NCBI GenBank assembly: GCA_013375355.1 | Contig: JABXJV010000039.1 | Location: forward strand, 1 to 54,175 | Length of the DNA: 54,175 nucleotides | Origin: Candidatus Helarchaeota archaeon | GTDB taxonomy: Archaea > Asgardarchaeota > Lokiarchaeia > Helarchaeales > JABXJV01 | Direction: 5' to 3' | Part shown: positions 54,031 through 54,175 of the stretch, piece by piece | Layout: the number at the start of each line of letters is the position of its first letter | Position numbering within the stretch: position 1 is the first letter of the stretch | Position numbers and translations under genes: made by a program | Notes under the pieces: model-generated | Told to the model about the DNA's origin: nothing | The model's input: the letters and a program-made list of their open reading frames with translations, nothing else | Databases searched by the model: none

Positions 54031-54175
54031 TTATTTACCTTTCTCATTAGCCAGTCGCCTAAGTATATCCCAGTAAGCTCCTCTATATCCATTTTTAATT
54101 GCATTTACTAATAATAGATTCTCGTTATAATTATAATTTTGATCTTGTTCTTCTGGATCTGCGAAAAAAAATAGG
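54031..54175 (-). CDS. Partial gene at window edge, C-terminal part
   Basis: The reverse strand frame enters from the right edge and ends in TAA at 54031-54033. It codes 47 residues, acidic and Asn-rich at first (DPEEQDQNYNYNENL), then GYRGAYWDILRRLANEKGK. Not recognised. Convergent with the Hsp20 gene. Confidence 0.55.
   Translation of the reverse strand, partial: LFFFADPEEQDQNYNYNENLLLVNAIKNGYRGAYWDILRRLANEKGK

Overview
This is a 54 kb AT-rich stretch from an archaeon, most likely an Asgard (Lokiarchaeia-like) genome. The evidence is archaeal Shine-Dalgarno sites (AGGTGA/GAGGT) about 5-8 nt before starts that are very often TTG; TATA-type promoters; a Tes-like tetraether-lipid radical SAM enzyme; the archaeal cysteine route (SepCysS); a His-type archaeal Thi4; methanogenesis marker protein 8; a 3108-residue surface protein with a cytosolic longin-like tail; a second membrane protein with the same tail; and an SDS22-like LRR protein. 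I see no insertion sequence, CRISPR array, prophage or rRNA. One tRNA (Cys) is present.

Layout. 1-5.6 kb: partial nitroreductase, LRR protein, MaoC hydratase, an unrecognised 384-aa protein, the Tes-like radical SAM protein and two small membrane proteins. 6-19 kb: a cytosolic eight-repeat FG-GAP-type propeller, a helical protein of unknown function, a decayed longin fragment, the giant surface protein (three blocks of eight propeller repeats, eleven Ig-like repeats, one TM helix, cytosolic region) and a 7TM-longin protein. 19-27 kb: transporter, hydrolases, stand-alone PAS protein, cysteine desulfurase, two tandem paralogues built of an amphipathic LLxPWKxILGLE repeat, tRNA-Cys, an MBL-fold enzyme, a 37-residue Lys/Arg/Ala protein, a triple zinc-ribbon protein and a 7TM protein. 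27-32 kb: FtsX-type ABC transporter and a run of redox/MBL genes. 32.5-38 kb: a sulfur-handling block (Thi4, THUMP-less ThiI-like protein, LarE, marker protein 8, SepCysS). 38-47 kb: hydrolase, class II aldolase beside a GH106-like glycosidase, a TM-anchored creatininase-family protein and a membrane-anchored esterase. 47-54 kb: a 1345-aa PAS/GAF kinase that lacks its phospho-acceptor histidine, a third amphipathic-repeat protein with a palindromic operator at its promoter, and a PadR-Hsp20 operon.

Two themes tie genes together. First, sulfur: cysteine desulfurase, SepCysS and its tRNA-Cys, the ThiI-like and Thi4 pair, and LarE all move sulfur into tRNA, thiazole or cofactors. Second, a small family of proteins sharing the amphipathic repeat occurs as a tandem pair at 23.7-24.5 kb and again next to PadR-Hsp20, where the Hsp20 N-terminus carries a degenerate copy. 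I do not recognise this family. It is the best candidate here for an undescribed, possibly stress- or membrane-related, system.
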